This document shows, one piece after another, positions 53,645-64,000 of a DNA stretch of 64,000 bases. Numbering within the stretch: the first letter of the stretch is position 1; each line of letters begins with the position of its first letter. The DNA is taken from contig WKFK01000015.1 in assembly GCA_014872815.1 (NCBI GenBank), positions 310,001 to 374,000 on the forward strand, in the 5' to 3' direction. Both the position numbers and the translations under genes were made by a program. Source of the stretch: Paracoccaceae bacterium. Lineage in GTDB: Bacteria; Pseudomonadota; Alphaproteobacteria; Rhodobacterales; Rhodobacteraceae. The notes beneath the pieces were generated by a model. It searched no databases. It had not been told where the DNA came from and worked only from the letters and a program-made list of their open reading frames with translations.

Positions 53645-54660
53645 CAGTCGCCGTCTAGCGCGTTGAAGCCTGCTGTCACGTCCAGCGCAGGGCCCAGTTC
53701 CTGCAGGACGATGTCGCGGATATTGCCGATGTATTGCTGCAGGATCTCAACGCGCAGTCGGCCTTGAATGTCGGAGACACCAGCAAAGGTTGGGTCCGAC
53801 TCAAGCTCAGTGGCGTGGCCGAGGGCAAGCGAAAAGGCCGCGGTGAGGTTTTTGGCTGGTGCTGGGGGTTGCGCCGCGAGCAGGGCGGCAAGCTGTTCCA
53901 ACGCGTTCAGCGAAACGGTGATGTTTTGTAGGCTGCGTTCTGAACGACGCGCTTCGGCACGCAGGGGGCGGGGTTTGTCGAAGGTGCCAAGTGGGCGGCC
54001 CAGGCGGGCGTCTGCGTTAAACTGCAGCCCGGTGTCCAACGCTTTGAAGAGTTCGGCCACGGCGGCGAGCTCGGTAGTGTAGGGGCCGTTTTCCGACGTG
54101 GTGCGCATGAGGTCAGCGTAACCGTTTTGCCATTCCGCCAGGATGGCAGTGGCGTTGCGGTCGATGTCATTGATGACGGCCTGGATCAGCGTGCAGCGGT
54201 AGGCGTCGCTGCCCAAGGTCTGAATGCGCTCGTCGTAAAGAAGGAACTCCAACGCAAAAAAGCCATGCGCGGCGATGGAGACTTCAGCGAAGGCTTCTTC
54301 ATCAAGGGCGGCTGGGTCTTCAGAGGTGATCAGCTTGGAGAGCGCCTTGGGGGTGAAACCTTTGGTGTCCGGCCAAAAGGCGAGGGAGAAGGCGCGTTCC
54401 TCCTCTTCGGTGGGGCCAAAGCGCAGGTGGCTGACCGCCATCCAGGCGTCAAAACCTTGATGGTAGGCGGCGCGCAGGGCGGCGGAGTCGCTGGCGCAGT
54501 CTTCAGCAGCGGTGTTCTTGAGCGTGCCGGTGGCCTCGGTCAGGGCGGTGAACCCGGGCAGGATATGCTGGTCAATGGCGGTGTCCACCAGCGCGGCGGA
54601 GTCCAGCGCCCAAGCGGGTTGAGACAACAGGAGCGAGGCGGTCAGGGCAAGCAGGCGCAT
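53644..54660 (-). CDS. Second imelysin family protein, variant motif
   Basis: A 338-residue exported protein from ATG 54660 (signal peptide ending AWALD). It belongs to the imelysin/peptidase M75 family by length and by HLRFGPTEEEERAFSLAFWPDTKGFTP and AAHGFFALEFLLYDER. The family's GxHxxE iron-site motif is replaced: it reads GFFALE (133-138), with phenylalanine in place of the histidine, although a histidine lies just before the glycine. It therefore may bind metal differently or not at all. It starts 2 bp after the DUF1111 stop and overlaps the DUF1513 gene by one base. Confidence 0.87.
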   Translation of the reverse strand: MRLLALTASLLLSQPAWALDSAALVDTAIDQHILPGFTALTEATGTLKNTAAEDCASDSAALRAAYHQGFDAWMAVSHLRFGPTEEEERAFSLAFWPDTKGFTPKALSKLITSEDPAALDEEAFAEVSIAAHGFFALEFLLYDERIQTLGSDAYRCTLIQAVINDIDRNATAILAEWQNGYADLMRTTSENGPYTTELAAVAELFKALDTGLQFNADARLGRPLGTFDKPRPLRAEARRSERSLQNITVSLNALEQLAALLAAQPPAPAKNLTAAFSLALGHATELESDPTFAGVSDIQGRLRVEILQQYIGNIRDIVLQELGPALDVTAGFNALDGD

Positions 54661-54662
54661 GG

Positions 54663-56174
54663 TCAAAGGCTTTCGATAAATCGGAGGAGAGCGGCGCGGT
54701 CGGCGGGTGGCATGGCGACCACGGTGTCACGAGCGGATTGCGCTTCGCCACCGTGCCAGAGGATGGCTTCGAGGATGTTGCGGGCACGGCCGTCATGCAG
54801 GAGTTGCGTGTGGCCGGAGACTTGACCGGTGAGGCCGATGCCCCAGAGCGGTGGCGTGCGCCATTCTTGGCCTGTGGCGCGGCCTTCGGGGCGGTTGTCG
54901 GCCAGATCCGCCCCCATATCGTGCAGCAACATGTCGGTGTAAGGCCAGATCAGTTGGAAGCTTTGAGCGGGCTGGTCTTTGAGCCGGTGGGTCACAAAAG
55001 ACGGGGTGTGGCACGACGCACAACCAGTCGTGTGGAACACTTCTTTGCCGCGCAGCACCTCGGGGGCGTCCACGTTGCGGCGGGCGGGCACGGCGAGGTT
55101 GGCGCTGTAGAAGGTCACCAAATCAAGCCCGATTTCGTCAACTTCAAAGACGCGCACATCGCCGTCGCCATGGGGCGCATTGATGCAGTCGACCTGCGCG
55201 GTTGTGCAGTCGCCGTGGCCTGCTTCGAACAGCGGCGTGGAGATGCCGATGTCGGCGGCAAAGGCGGCGGCGGATTGTTGGCGCAGGGTGGGCGCGCCCG
55301 CCTTGAGGCCAAAGCGGCCCAGCATCGGACGTTGGTATTCGGCTGACCAGGTGATGTTGGGGCGGCCAGAGATGCCATCGCCATCTGCGTCGTCTGGATC
55401 AGCGTTTTTGAGAATGTCTTTGGCGGGGATGGCGTCCAGCAAGCCGAGGCCAATCATTTGCGGGGCTACACGCGGGCTGAGCATCACATCCGGGTGCAGC
55501 GGGCCGTAGCCGAGGTCTTGCAGCTCATAAGATGGACGGCGCAACGTGGCCGTCTCTCCGCCAGACAGAGCGACGTCGAATTCCTCGAAGGAGACTTCGA
55601 TGCGGGCTTCGGCGGGGTGGCCGGGCAGGCTGAAATCTTGAATTTGGGAGCCGTAGGTTGGCTCGGGCCGCGTGGCTAGGAAGTCTTCGATTTCGTAAAT
55701 CTGGTCGGCCTGTTGGCCGGGGATGGCCAGTTTGATCGCCAGAGACAGAGCGTCATCGTCAGGGCCGTCTGGCGCGTGGCCACGACCAGATTTCTGGTGG
55801 CAGCCTAGGCAGTTGCGTGCGTTGTAAAGGGGGCCAAGGCCGTCAGAGGCCAGCGTGGAACTGGGTGAGGAGACCCAGAGCTTGTCAAACATCGCTTCAC
55901 CCATTCGGAAGGTGAGGCCGTCTTCTTTGCTTAGGTTGGCCGAAGGCTGTTTGAAAGCAAAGGCATCAGTGCGCACCGGCACGGTGGCGGCACCGCCGGG
56001 GCGGGATTCAAACTTTTGCGATTTGGAGAAATCGGTGGGCGCGGCGGTGACGCCTTGGATGCGTTTGATCTCGGCGTCGGTGCGGGGCACCACGTTGAGA
56101 TGACGGTCATCGAGAGCGTGCGCCGATGTGGCGGCGAGGAATGCGCAGAAGACCGTGGCTGAGGAAGTTCGCAT
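54663..56174 (-). CDS. Diheme oxidoreductase-like protein (DUF1111)
   Basis: A 503-residue periplasmic protein with signal peptide ending at AHALD. Two c-type haem sites are visible: NCLGCHQKSGRGH (cysteines 122 and 125, H126) and GCASCHTP near residue 384. This pairing and the length match the DUF1111 diheme family (distantly related to MauG/cytochrome c peroxidase). It lies between the two imelysins; in Pseudomonas I recall a similar order beside icmP (PA4370 region), which I cannot verify here. A likely role is electron transfer to or from iron. Confidence 0.88.
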   Translation of the reverse strand: MRTSSATVFCAFLAATSAHALDDRHLNVVPRTDAEIKRIQGVTAAPTDFSKSQKFESRPGGAATVPVRTDAFAFKQPSANLSKEDGLTFRMGEAMFDKLWVSSPSSTLASDGLGPLYNARNCLGCHQKSGRGHAPDGPDDDALSLAIKLAIPGQQADQIYEIEDFLATRPEPTYGSQIQDFSLPGHPAEARIEVSFEEFDVALSGGETATLRRPSYELQDLGYGPLHPDVMLSPRVAPQMIGLGLLDAIPAKDILKNADPDDADGDGISGRPNITWSAEYQRPMLGRFGLKAGAPTLRQQSAAAFAADIGISTPLFEAGHGDCTTAQVDCINAPHGDGDVRVFEVDEIGLDLVTFYSANLAVPARRNVDAPEVLRGKEVFHTTGCASCHTPSFVTHRLKDQPAQSFQLIWPYTDMLLHDMGADLADNRPEGRATGQEWRTPPLWGIGLTGQVSGHTQLLHDGRARNILEAILWHGGEAQSARDTVVAMPPADRAALLRFIESL

Positions 56175-56191
56175 GGCTGGCCTTGGGGTGG

Positions 56192-56221
56192 AAAAAGGGG
56201 CAGCGGGATAGCCGCCCCTTT
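56192..56221 (-). terminator. Terminator-like hairpin between imelysin and DUF1111
   Basis: On the minus strand AAAGGGGCGGC and GCTGCCCCTTT (one G-T pair) form a stem followed by a T-run, starting 26 bp after the imelysin stop. The 72-bp gap contains no promoter that I can see, so the hairpin should make the first imelysin transcript more abundant than the downstream genes by partial termination. Confidence 0.7.
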
Positions 56222-56246
56222 GAAGTCTTTCGGGACTGTGACCGTA

Positions 56247-57506
<1,260 letters not shown>

Positions 57507-57537
57507 GGAATCCAATCCCTAATAGCGAATTTGGCAC

Positions 57538-57567
57538 ATAACTGACTAGTTTTATCGACTACGTCAA
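57538..57567 (-). promoter_or_regulatory. Promoter and operator-like site for the imelysin unit
   Basis: On the minus strand TTGACG (-35, 57562-57567), 17 bp and CAGTTA (-10, around 57539-57544) precede the imelysin ATG by about 30 bp. The spacer (57542-57558 on the plus strand, CTGACTAGTTTTATCGA) shares CTGACTNGTTT with the site before the diheme peroxidase gene. A repressor bound there would block the polymerase. Confidence 0.55.
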
Positions 57568-57603
57568 TCCTGATTATTTTACTTTGTTTAATCTGCCGTG
57601 ACT

Positions 57604-58728
57604 TTAGTCTTCAAGTAGGTGTTCGTAGCGCGCGTCCGTCAGCGTTTTGAGGAAGGCCACAATGGCGTCTACGCGCCGGTCGTCCAGCGCTGGCCCGTGG
57701 GTGAGTTCTTCAACAGCCAGTGTTGCTGGCACGGCGGGCATACGGAAGGTTTCGCCAGTTTCCGGGTTTGTGCGGCGCTTCACATCGGTGGTGTTGAATT
57801 GATTGTAAAACAGCACAACGGTGCGCAGGTCTTTAAACACGCCGTTGTGCATATAGGGACCAGTGACGGCGACATTGCGCAAGGTTGGGGTTTTGAATTT
57901 GCCGCGCAGGGTCGGGTTGTCGTCCATGTCCGGATGCGCGGCGAGACCAGCATCCACGGTGCCACGAGGCACGCCGTTCATCTCCCGCAGGGCCACGTTC
58001 TCTGGCACGCCAATGTTGTGGTATTCGTAATTCGTGAAGGTCTCCTGCGGGTCCAATTGACTTTGTCCAAGCTGGTGGCAGAGGTTGCAATTGGTAAATT
58101 GCTCGGAGAAGAACAGCACGCGGCCCAAGTCTTCTTCGCGGGTCAATTCAACCTCTCCGCGCAAGAAACGGTCGTATTTGCTGTCAAATGGCGCAAAGGT
58201 TTCGGTGCGTTCGAAGGCGGCGATCGCGTCGGTCATGGCGGTGTAGCCGGTTTGCGGGTCGCTCAACACGCCCTCCTCAAACAACGCCGAAAAGGCTTGG
58301 GTGTAGACCGGATCTTCCAGCAAGCGCGCGACCACCGCAGCCTCATCAGCCATGCCCATTTCGATGGGATTCAAGGGCGGGCCACCGGCCTGATCTTCCA
58401 GCTGATTGACACGACCATCCCAGAATTGACCGCCTGCCCAAATACCGTCGGCGTTTTTGTGAAACTCTGGAATAAAAGCTGCATAGGTCGCAGTCGGCGC
58501 GTTGCGGTCTCCGAGAGAGTGACCGTCGTCACCCATTGAGGCCATGCCGCGCGGATCGGCAAAGCCATAGTCTGGATCGTGGCATGTGGCGCAGGATTGC
58601 GTGCGGTTGGCCGACAGGTTCACGTCAAAGAACAGACGTTCTCCGAGGGCTTCCAGGGTGGTGGGGACGTCTTCCGCCAAAACGGGCGAGGAGGCGAGCA
58701 CACATGCAATGGCGAGAGAGCGATACAT
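57604..58728 (-). CDS. Diheme cytochrome c peroxidase/MauG-like protein
   Basis: A 374-residue periplasmic protein with signal peptide ending VLAED. Two haem c sites: CATCHDPDYG (C46, C49, H50) and CNLCHQLGQ (C214, C217, H218). The FFDVNLSANRTQSCATCH region and PHRAVTGPYMHNG-like loop (VAVTGPYMHNGVFKDLR) match the CCP/MauG superfamily. Members reduce peroxide or oxidise protein side chains; which applies is unknown. It is read in the same direction as the imelysin unit 97 bp downstream, but has its own operator-like site, so may be co-regulated rather than co-transcribed. Confidence 0.9.
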   Translation of the reverse strand: MYRSLAIACVLASSPVLAEDVPTTLEALGERLFFDVNLSANRTQSCATCHDPDYGFADPRGMASMGDDGHSLGDRNAPTATYAAFIPEFHKNADGIWAGGQFWDGRVNQLEDQAGGPPLNPIEMGMADEAAVVARLLEDPVYTQAFSALFEEGVLSDPQTGYTAMTDAIAAFERTETFAPFDSKYDRFLRGEVELTREEDLGRVLFFSEQFTNCNLCHQLGQSQLDPQETFTNYEYHNIGVPENVALREMNGVPRGTVDAGLAAHPDMDDNPTLRGKFKTPTLRNVAVTGPYMHNGVFKDLRTVVLFYNQFNTTDVKRRTNPETGETFRMPAVPATLAVEELTHGPALDDRRVDAIVAFLKTLTDARYEHLLED

Positions 58729-58743
58729 TCGGGTGTCTCATTT

Positions 58744-58760
58744 CTGACTTGTTTAGTCAG
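58744..58760. promoter_or_regulatory. Palindromic operator before the diheme peroxidase gene
   Basis: CTGACT, TGTTT and AGTCAG form a perfect 6-bp inverted repeat. It begins 15 bp upstream of the peroxidase start. The first arm and spacer (CTGACTNGTTT) recur at 57542 before the imelysin gene. An iron-responsive regulator of Rhodobacterales (IscR/Iron-Rhodo-box type, or RirA-like) is a candidate; I cannot confirm the consensus. Confidence 0.55.
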
Positions 58761-58811
58761 CTTTGCGCCTGTTTGAGAAAATGGTCAACGGACACTGTTG
58801 ACGCACCCAAC

Positions 58812-58840
58812 AAAAAAGCCCCCGGGGATGCGAGGGCTTC
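58812..58840 (-). terminator. Terminator of the enoyl-CoA hydratase gene
   Basis: On the minus strand AAGCCCTC pairs with GGGGGCTT (one G-T pair) around an 8-nt loop and is followed by a T-run. It lies about 20 bp after the hydratase stop. Confidence 0.8.
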
Positions 58841-58860
58841 TTGTAAAATTTTGAGTTGGA

Positions 58861-59637
58861 TCAGCGGTCGCGGAACTGCGCTTCGCGCTTTTCCATGAAG
58901 GCTGCCATGCCTTCTTTTTGATCTTCGGTCGCAAACAGCGAGTGGAAGGCGCGGCGCTCAAACAGCAGACCTTCGCGCAGGGAGCTTTCAAAGCTGCGGT
59001 TCACGGCCTCTTTGGCGGTGCGCGCGGCGATCAGAGATTTCTCTGCGATCTTCTGGGCGGCGCCCATGGATTCTTCCATCAGCTTTTTGGCAGGTACAAC
59101 GCGGGATACCAAGCCGGAGCGCTCTGCCTCTTCCGCGTCCATGAAGCGGCCGGTGAGATTCATGTCCATGGATTTGGACTTGCCTACAGCGCGGGTCAGG
59201 CGTTGGCTGCCGCCGATGCCAGCAATCACGCCGAGATTGATCTCTGGCTGGCCAAATTTCGCGGTCTCAGAGGCGATGATGAAGTCGCAGGCCATGGCGA
59301 GCTCGCAGCCACCGCCAAGGGCGTAGCCGGAGACAGCCGCGATGACGGGCTTGCGAATTTCCTGGATGCGGTCGCCAAACTCGGCAAACAAGTTGGAGAG
59401 GTTCACGTCTGCGAAGCTCATCGAGGACATCTCTTTGATGTCCGCGCCCGCAGCGAAGGCTTTCTCAGAGCCGGTGATCACGATGCAGCGCACTTTGTCG
59501 TTGGCATCCGCGCTTTCCAGAGCGTCCTGCAGTTCGCCGATCAGCTGTTGGCTGAGCGCGTTCAGGGCGTCCGGGCGGTTGAGTTTGATAAGGGCGACGT
59601 GGTCTTCGATTTCGACGATGATCGTCTCAAAAGCCAT
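58861..59637 (-). CDS. Enoyl-CoA hydratase
   Basis: A 258-residue crotonase-family enzyme that adds water to trans-2-enoyl-CoA in beta-oxidation or related acyl-CoA breakdown. Oxyanion-hole residues lie in [11 protein letters not shown] and [17 protein letters not shown]; the two catalytic glutamates are in GCELA and [27 protein letters not shown] is typical of the mitochondrial short-chain type (ECHS1/FadB1). The start [13 protein letters not shown] is 15 bp inside the longest frame. It is a single-gene unit with its own terminator. Confidence 0.93.
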   Translation of the reverse strand: MAFETIIVEIEDHVALIKLNRPDALNALSQQLIGELQDALESADANDKVRCIVITGSEKAFAAGADIKEMSSMSFADVNLSNLFAEFGDRIQEIRKPVIAAVSGYALGGGCELAMACDFIIASETAKFGQPEINLGVIAGIGGSQRLTRAVGKSKSMDMNLTGRFMDAEEAERSGLVSRVVPAKKLMEESMGAAQKIAEKSLIAARTAKEAVNRSFESSLREGLLFERRAFHSLFATEDQKEGMAAFMEKREAQFRDR

Positions 59638-59700
59638 GAGTAATGCTTTCATTGTTCCGGTCAGGAGTGATTGATTACCATTTGATACATATGGATCAAG

Positions 59701-60552
59701 CTATCTTTGGCATTGCGCGCAGTAGAAAGACGAGCGGCCAGATTGGGTGATTCGGCTTATTTTGCTAGTGCAATCGGGGGTTTTGCAGGGGTCTCCCTCC
59801 CGTCCGTAGACGTCAAAAGTGTGTTGAAAATACCCCAGTTCGCCGTCAGCTTGGCGAAAGTCACGTAACGAACTTCCCCCGGCTTCGATGGCCTCCTGCA
59901 GCACTTGGCGGATGATGGGCACAAGACTGTGTACGCGGGCCCGCGAGATGGCCCCAGCTTTGCGTTTTGGCGCTATCCCTGCGCGAAACAGCGCTTCGCA
60001 GACATAGATATTGCCCAGGCCTGCCACGATGCGCTGATCCAGCAGGGCTGATTTGATAGGAGTATTCTTTCCGGCGAGTCGGTCTGCCAGATAGGATTCG
60101 TGAAAGTCGTTGCCCAGCGGTTCCGGGCCAAGTTTGGCGATCAGCGGGTGGGTTTCCGTGTTGTCCGAGGGCAACAGGTCCATGGCCCCAAAACGGCGGG
60201 GGTCGTTGAAGGTGATGCGCGCGCCGTTGTCCATGTCAAAGACCACATGATCATGCTTCTCTGCCTGAGGGTGGTCATGGGCAAATTGGCCCAACGGATC
60301 GCCAGACACTGTCATGCGCCCGGACATGCCTAGGTGTATCAGTAGGGACTCGTCTGTATCCAGGTCGGCGAGGATGTATTTGGAGCGGCGGCGCAGTTGC
60401 GTGACCTTAGCACCGGTGAGCCGTTCGGCCATGCGTTTGGGAAATGGCCAGCGCAGATCGGGTCGGTTGACCAATGCACGGGTAATCGTGGCGCCTTCCA
60501 TGGCCGGTTGTAGACCGCGGCGCACGGTTTCGACTTCGGGCAGTTCAGGCAT
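59701..60552 (-). CDS. mutM: Formamidopyrimidine-DNA glycosylase
   Basis: MutM/Fpg (283 residues) removes 8-oxoguanine and formamidopyrimidines from DNA and nicks the strand. The catalytic proline and glutamate are in the mature N-terminus [13 protein letters not shown]; the helix-two-turn-helix ([17 protein letters not shown]) and C-terminal zinc finger (CKTPDC ... CAQCQR) are complete. Full length. It is divergent from ubiE. With mutT at 17.6 kb it covers the 8-oxo-G defence. Confidence 0.96.
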   Translation of the reverse strand: MPELPEVETVRRGLQPAMEGATITRALVNRPDLRWPFPKRMAERLTGAKVTQLRRRSKYILADLDTDESLLIHLGMSGRMTVSGDPLGQFAHDHPQAEKHDHVVFDMDNGARITFNDPRRFGAMDLLPSDNTETHPLIAKLGPEPLGNDFHESYLADRLAGKNTPIKSALLDQRIVAGLGNIYVCEALFRAGIAPKRKAGAISRARVHSLVPIIRQVLQEAIEAGGSSLRDFRQADGELGYFQHTFDVYGREGDPCKTPDCTSKISRITQSGRSSFYCAQCQR

Positions 60553-60654
60553 TTGTGCTCCTACAGATCAACTTGGCAAAGAATGCGCAAAGACTTGCAA
60601 GATACGCAAGCGGGGGCGATGTGGTTTGCAATTGCACGGCGCCAAATCAGCGCA

Positions 60655-60683
60655 TTGTACCTGTTTGGACGGCCCTATATGAA
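60655..60683 (+). promoter_or_regulatory. ubiE: Sigma-70-type promoter for ubiE-ubiB
   Basis: TTGTAC (60655-60660), a 17-bp spacer and TATGAA (60678-60683) lie 26 bp before the ubiE ATG. Another possible -35 (TTGCAC, 60633) sits just upstream. Confidence 0.4.
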
Positions 60684-60709
60684 TGTGGCAATCAAGAGGA
60701 ATTCGCATC

Positions 60710-61459
60710 ATGGCGGACAGCAATAACACCACCCACTTCGGCTTTGAAACCGTGCCGGAAAGCGAAAAGGCCGGGCGCGTTCAGGGCGTGTTTGGGTCGG
60801 TTGCCAGCAAATACGATATCATGAATGACGTGATGTCGATGGGCATTCACCGCATCTGGAAAGACGCGATGATGGATTGGCTGGCGCCGCGTCCAGGGCA
60901 GAAATTGCTTGATGTGGCTGGCGGCACCGGTGACGTGTCGTTCAAGTTCCTGAAGCGGGCTGGTCATGGGCATGCCACAGTCTGTGATCTGACGGAACCG
61001 ATGTTGGTGGAAGGCCGTAAGCGGGCTGAGGCCGACCACATGTCTGACAGCTTGGATTGGGTTGTGGGTGATGCGATGGCTTTGCCGTTTGAGGATAACA
61101 CCTTCGACGTCTACACAATCAGCTTTGGCATCCGGAATGTGACCCGCCCCCAAGAGGCGTTGAATGAAGCGTTTCGCGTATTGCGCCCGGGTGGGCGTTT
61201 GATGGTGTTGGAATTCAGTCAGATCCCAAACGACCTGATGCAGAAGGTCTATGACCTTTATTCTTTCAACATCATTCCGCAGATGGGCAAGGTGATCGCC
61301 AATGATCGCGACAGCTATCAGTACTTAGTGGAAAGCATCCGCAAGTTCCCGGATCAAGAGACGTTTCTTGATATGGTTAAGGCTGCCGGATTTGAGAACG
61401 CAAAGTATCGTAACCTGACCATGGGCATTGCCGCACTGCATTCGGGTTGGAAGCTGTGA
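60710..61459 (+). CDS. ubiE: Ubiquinone/menaquinone C-methyltransferase
   Basis: UbiE (249 residues) methylates the quinone ring carbon in ubiquinone synthesis. The start [16 protein letters not shown] has GAGGA upstream. Family motifs: [22 protein letters not shown], the SAM loop [26 protein letters not shown] and [12 protein letters not shown] at the end. Its stop overlaps the GTG of ubiB, so the two are translationally coupled. Confidence 0.97.
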   Translation: MADSNNTTHFGFETVPESEKAGRVQGVFGSVASKYDIMNDVMSMGIHRIWKDAMMDWLAPRPGQKLLDVAGGTGDVSFKFLKRAGHGHATVCDLTEPMLVEGRKRAEADHMSDSLDWVVGDAMALPFEDNTFDVYTISFGIRNVTRPQEALNEAFRVLRPGGRLMVLEFSQIPNDLMQKVYDLYSFNIIPQMGKVIANDRDSYQYLVESIRKFPDQETFLDMVKAAGFENAKYRNLTMGIAALHSGWKL

Positions 61460-62994
61460 GAGGTCCCCACAATATTATCCGGCTGATCCGCACTGGTGCC
61501 ACGTTGGAGCGCACGGGTGCGATGAAAGTGGTGATGGACGCCTTTGAGGCGCCCACCTTGGTACGCGTCGTGCTCCGTGGGGTGGTCTGGCCGTTTCAAT
61601 GGTTGGGCTACAAGGGCGATCCAGACGCGCCAGCCTTGCCCCGGGCATTGACGGCTTTGGGGCCTGCTTACATCAAGTTTGGTCAGGTGCTCTCGACCCG
61701 TCCTGATGTGGTGGGCGGCGATTTGGCTGGTGAGTTGCGGGTTCTGCAGGATAAATTGCCGCCGTTTGATATTGCAACTGCCAAGGCAGAAGTTGAGGCC
61801 GAGCTGGGTCAGCCCGTGGATGAGATTTTCTCGGAATTTTCAGCGCCGGTGGCGGCTGCGTCGATTGCGCAGGTGCATCGCGCGCGGTTGCGGGAAAACG
61901 GTGAAGAAGTGGCCGTGAAAATCCTGCGACCTGGGATCGAGAAAGCGTTTCGCAAAGATATCGACGCATTTTATTTGGCGGCCAATACCATTGAGTTTTT
62001 GTCGCCCGGCTCCCGCCGTTTGCGGCCGCGGGATGTGATTGAACACTTTGATCGCGGGGTCACGTCCGAGCTGGATCTGCGGCTAGAGAGTGCAAACGCC
62101 AGTGAGTATGCCGCAAACTCGGCTGAAGACCCGGGCTATCAGGTGCCTGCCATCATGTGGGAGCATTCTGCGCGCCGCGTGATGACGCTGGGCTGGGCGG
62201 AAGGCACACCCATTGGCGATAATGATGCGTTGGATGCGGCAGGGCATGATCGACATGCGCTGGGCAGTCGTATTTTGGAACTGTTCCTGAACCATGCGTT
62301 GCGCGACGGGTATTTCCACGCCGACATGCATCAAGGCAATATGAAAGTCGCGGCCAACGGCGACATCATTGTCTATGATTTTGGCATCATGGGGTACATT
62401 GATGAGTATACCCGACGGGTCTATGCGGAAATCCTCTATGGCTTCATTCAGCGGGACTACAAACGTGTCGCGGAGGTGCATTTTGAGGCGGGCTATGTGC
62501 CGGCGGATCAGGATGTGGACGAGTTTGCGCGCGCACTGCGGGCGGTGGGCGAGCCGATCTTTGGCATGGATGCGACGCGCATTTCGATGGGGCGCTTGCT
62601 CAGCTACCTGTTTGAGGTCACGGAACGCTTTGGCATGGCAACCCGCACCGAGTTGATCTTGCTGCAGCGGACCATGGTGGTGGTGGAAGGTGTCGCCCGA
62701 TCGCTGGATCCGCGCGTGAATATCTGGGATGTGGCGAAGCCTGTGGTGTCGAGCTACATTCAGACGAGCATCGGACCACGCGCTGTTTTGGGCGATTTTG
62801 CAAAGACGGCGCGGGTGTTGTCACGTTTCGGTCCCCGGTTGCCCGCCATGGTAGAGGCAGCTTTGATTGCTCAGTCTGAAGAGAAGATCGACGCCAAACG
62901 GTCTGTGTGGCCTTGGATTGTGACTGGCGTCGGTTTGGGGGCTGTCTTTGGTACCTTTGCGACCTTGGCCGTTGGATTGATCCTCTGGCACTAG
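61456..62994 (+). CDS. ubiB: Ubiquinone biosynthesis kinase-like protein UbiB
   Basis: UbiB (512 residues) is an atypical ADCK/Coq8-family ATPase needed for ubiquinone synthesis. It starts at GTG 61456, overlapping the ubiE stop as GTGA; a TTG 9 bp earlier is also in frame but less likely. The family KxGQ motif appears as [13 protein letters not shown], the ATP lysine region as [14 protein letters not shown], the catalytic loop as [11 protein letters not shown] and the metal site as VYDFGIMG. A single C-terminal membrane helix ([21 protein letters not shown]) anchors it to the inner membrane. Confidence 0.96.
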   Translation: MRGPHNIIRLIRTGATLERTGAMKVVMDAFEAPTLVRVVLRGVVWPFQWLGYKGDPDAPALPRALTALGPAYIKFGQVLSTRPDVVGGDLAGELRVLQDKLPPFDIATAKAEVEAELGQPVDEIFSEFSAPVAAASIAQVHRARLRENGEEVAVKILRPGIEKAFRKDIDAFYLAANTIEFLSPGSRRLRPRDVIEHFDRGVTSELDLRLESANASEYAANSAEDPGYQVPAIMWEHSARRVMTLGWAEGTPIGDNDALDAAGHDRHALGSRILELFLNHALRDGYFHADMHQGNMKVAANGDIIVYDFGIMGYIDEYTRRVYAEILYGFIQRDYKRVAEVHFEAGYVPADQDVDEFARALRAVGEPIFGMDATRISMGRLLSYLFEVTERFGMATRTELILLQRTMVVVEGVARSLDPRVNIWDVAKPVVSSYIQTSIGPRAVLGDFAKTARVLSRFGPRLPAMVEAALIAQSEEKIDAKRSVWPWIVTGVGLGAVFGTFATLAVGLILWH

Positions 62995-63019
62995 GTTTGC
63001 AGGACATCAGTGGTTTAAG

Positions 63020-63043
63020 AAAAAAGGCGCCCAGTGGGCGCCT
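63020..63043. terminator. Terminator between ubiB and dapA
   Basis: AAAGGCGCCCA and TGGGCGCCTTT pair around a short loop with A and T tracts at the ends. The plus-strand T-run is only three long, so termination is better on the minus strand (dapA), but both directions are possible. Confidence 0.7.
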
Positions 63044-63080
63044 TTCAAGTTGAGGCAAGGGCCTCGAGTGTCTCACTGAC

Positions 63081-63953
63081 TTAAAGCAGGCCGGCGTGGG
63101 CCATGGCGGCGTCGATCTGTGCCTTGGTGGCGTCGGTCAGTCCGGTCAGTGGCAGGCGCACCTCTTCGTTGCACATACCAAGGCGGGACATGGCGTATTT
63201 CGCGCCCACAAGGCCGGGCTCCACAAAGATGGCCTCGTGCAGTGGCATCAGCTTGTCCTGATATTCCAGCGCTTTGGCGTAGTCGCCTGCCAGAGTGGCG
63301 GCCTGGAATTCGGCGCAGAGTTTTGGCGCGACGTTGGCTGTCACAGAGATGCAGCCCACACCGCCGTGCGCGTTAAAGCCCAATGCGGTGGCGTCTTCGC
63401 CGGACAGCTGGATAAAGTCAGCGCCACAGGTCGCACGCTGCTGGCTTGGGCGGGCCAGATCGCCGGTGGCGTCTTTCACGCCAACAATGCGTGGCAGCTT
63501 GGCCAGTTCGCCCATGGTTTCCGGTGTCATATCGATCACGGAGCGACCTGGGATGTTGTAAATGATGATCGGCAGCTCACAGCAATCATGTACCGCGGTG
63601 AAGTGTGCGATCAGGCCGCGTTGGGTCGGCTTGTTGTAGTAGGGCGTTACCACGAGGATGCCGTCTGCACCCACCTTCTCGGCGTGCTGGGCAAAACGGA
63701 TGGCTTCCAAAGTGTTATTGGAGCCTGCACCTGCGATCACTGGCACGCGACCGGCGGAGGCTTTAACAACCTCTTCCACAACGGTTTCGTGCTCTTCGTG
63801 GCTCAGTGTTGGGCTTTCACCTGTGGTGCCAACGGGCACAAAGCCATTGGTGCCTTCGCCAATGTGCCACTCGACGATCTTCTTGAGCGTTTCCAAATCC
63901 AGCTCGCCGTTCGTAAACGGCGTGATGAGTGCGGGGTAGGACCCTTTGAACAT
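63081..63953 (-). CDS. dapA: 4-Hydroxy-tetrahydrodipicolinate synthase
   Basis: DapA (290 residues) condenses pyruvate with aspartate semialdehyde, the first dedicated step to lysine and meso-diaminopimelate. Family marks: [16 protein letters not shown] at the N-terminus, [28 protein letters not shown] with the catalytic tyrosine, and [10 protein letters not shown] with the Schiff-base lysine. The start has AAAGGAG 8 bp upstream. The product feeds the peptidoglycan cross-links acted on by the L,D-transpeptidases at 2-3.7 kb. Confidence 0.97.
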   Translation of the reverse strand: MFKGSYPALITPFTNGELDLETLKKIVEWHIGEGTNGFVPVGTTGESPTLSHEEHETVVEEVVKASAGRVPVIAGAGSNNTLEAIRFAQHAEKVGADGILVVTPYYNKPTQRGLIAHFTAVHDCCELPIIIYNIPGRSVIDMTPETMGELAKLPRIVGVKDATGDLARPSQQRATCGADFIQLSGEDATALGFNAHGGVGCISVTANVAPKLCAEFQAATLAGDYAKALEYQDKLMPLHEAIFVEPGLVGAKYAMSRLGMCNEEVRLPLTGLTDATKAQIDAAMAHAGLL

Positions 63954-64000
63954 GGCACGCTCCTTTTTTTGCGTAGCTGGGCGGAATTGCCCATTTTGGT

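Overview
The window looks like chromosomal core DNA from a marine alphaproteobacterium of the Roseobacter group (Rhodobacterales). This is inferred from gene content and order (rimP-nusA-ylxR-infB; lptC-lptA-lptB-hpf-ptsN without rpoN; ubiG, ubiE and ubiB; dnaK-dnaJ), the many GTG/TTG starts, and a heat-shock promoter of the alphaproteobacterial CTTG-N18-CCTATATACG type. I cannot name a genus. I see no rRNA or tRNA gene, CRISPR array, insertion sequence, integrase or phage gene. Nearly all of the sequence is protein coding and gene spacing is tight.

Layout. 1-11.7 kb: end of an ABC exporter, an rRNA/tRNA uracil methyltransferase, an envelope group (two L,D-transpeptidases flanking a CAP-domain lipoprotein), a small secreted protein, ferrochelatase, an NDUFAF5-like methyltransferase, ComF, glutaredoxin, a nitrilase-family amidase, a MarR regulator, UbiG, proline iminopeptidase and a Tat-exported peptide-binding protein. 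11.8-17.4 kb: the rimP-nusA-ylxR-infB translation/transcription operon with several hairpins, followed by a convergent 41-codon gene. 17.5-26.4 kb: mutT-argJ-parvulin operon, secA, two exported proteins (one a phosphate-binding-like/OmpA fusion) and radC. 26.6-31.5 kb: an amino-acid-binding protein, dnaJ, dnaK and alkB.

31.5-46.8 kb is a surface-polysaccharide region: an ABC-2 type export permease, cysQ-kdsB-glycosyltransferase, a CapD/FlaA1-type nucleotide-sugar dehydratase, a Wza/KpsD-type export lipoprotein, galU, galE, three more glycosyltransferases (one a branching-enzyme type with a long tail) and a protein that appears to join two different sulfotransferase domains. This suggests a sulfated, branched glycan made from UDP-glucose and UDP-galactose. 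46.9-51.7 kb is one leftward operon (rnd, kpsF, lptC, lptA, lptB, hpf, ptsN) that links Kdo synthesis and LPS transport with ribosome hibernation and PTS-Ntr regulation.

51.8-58.8 kb holds an atypical kinase-like gene and a leftward periplasmic locus: a diheme peroxidase/MauG-like protein, then imelysin, a DUF1111 diheme protein, a second imelysin and a DUF1513 protein. The two transcription units share a CTGACTNGTTT operator-like motif in front of their first genes, and a terminator-like hairpin follows the first imelysin. I infer an iron-responsive periplasmic redox/iron-handling system; it has no obvious inner-membrane permease here. 58.8-64 kb: enoyl-CoA hydratase, mutM, divergent ubiE-ubiB (ubiquinone synthesis) and dapA (lysine/peptidoglycan precursor).
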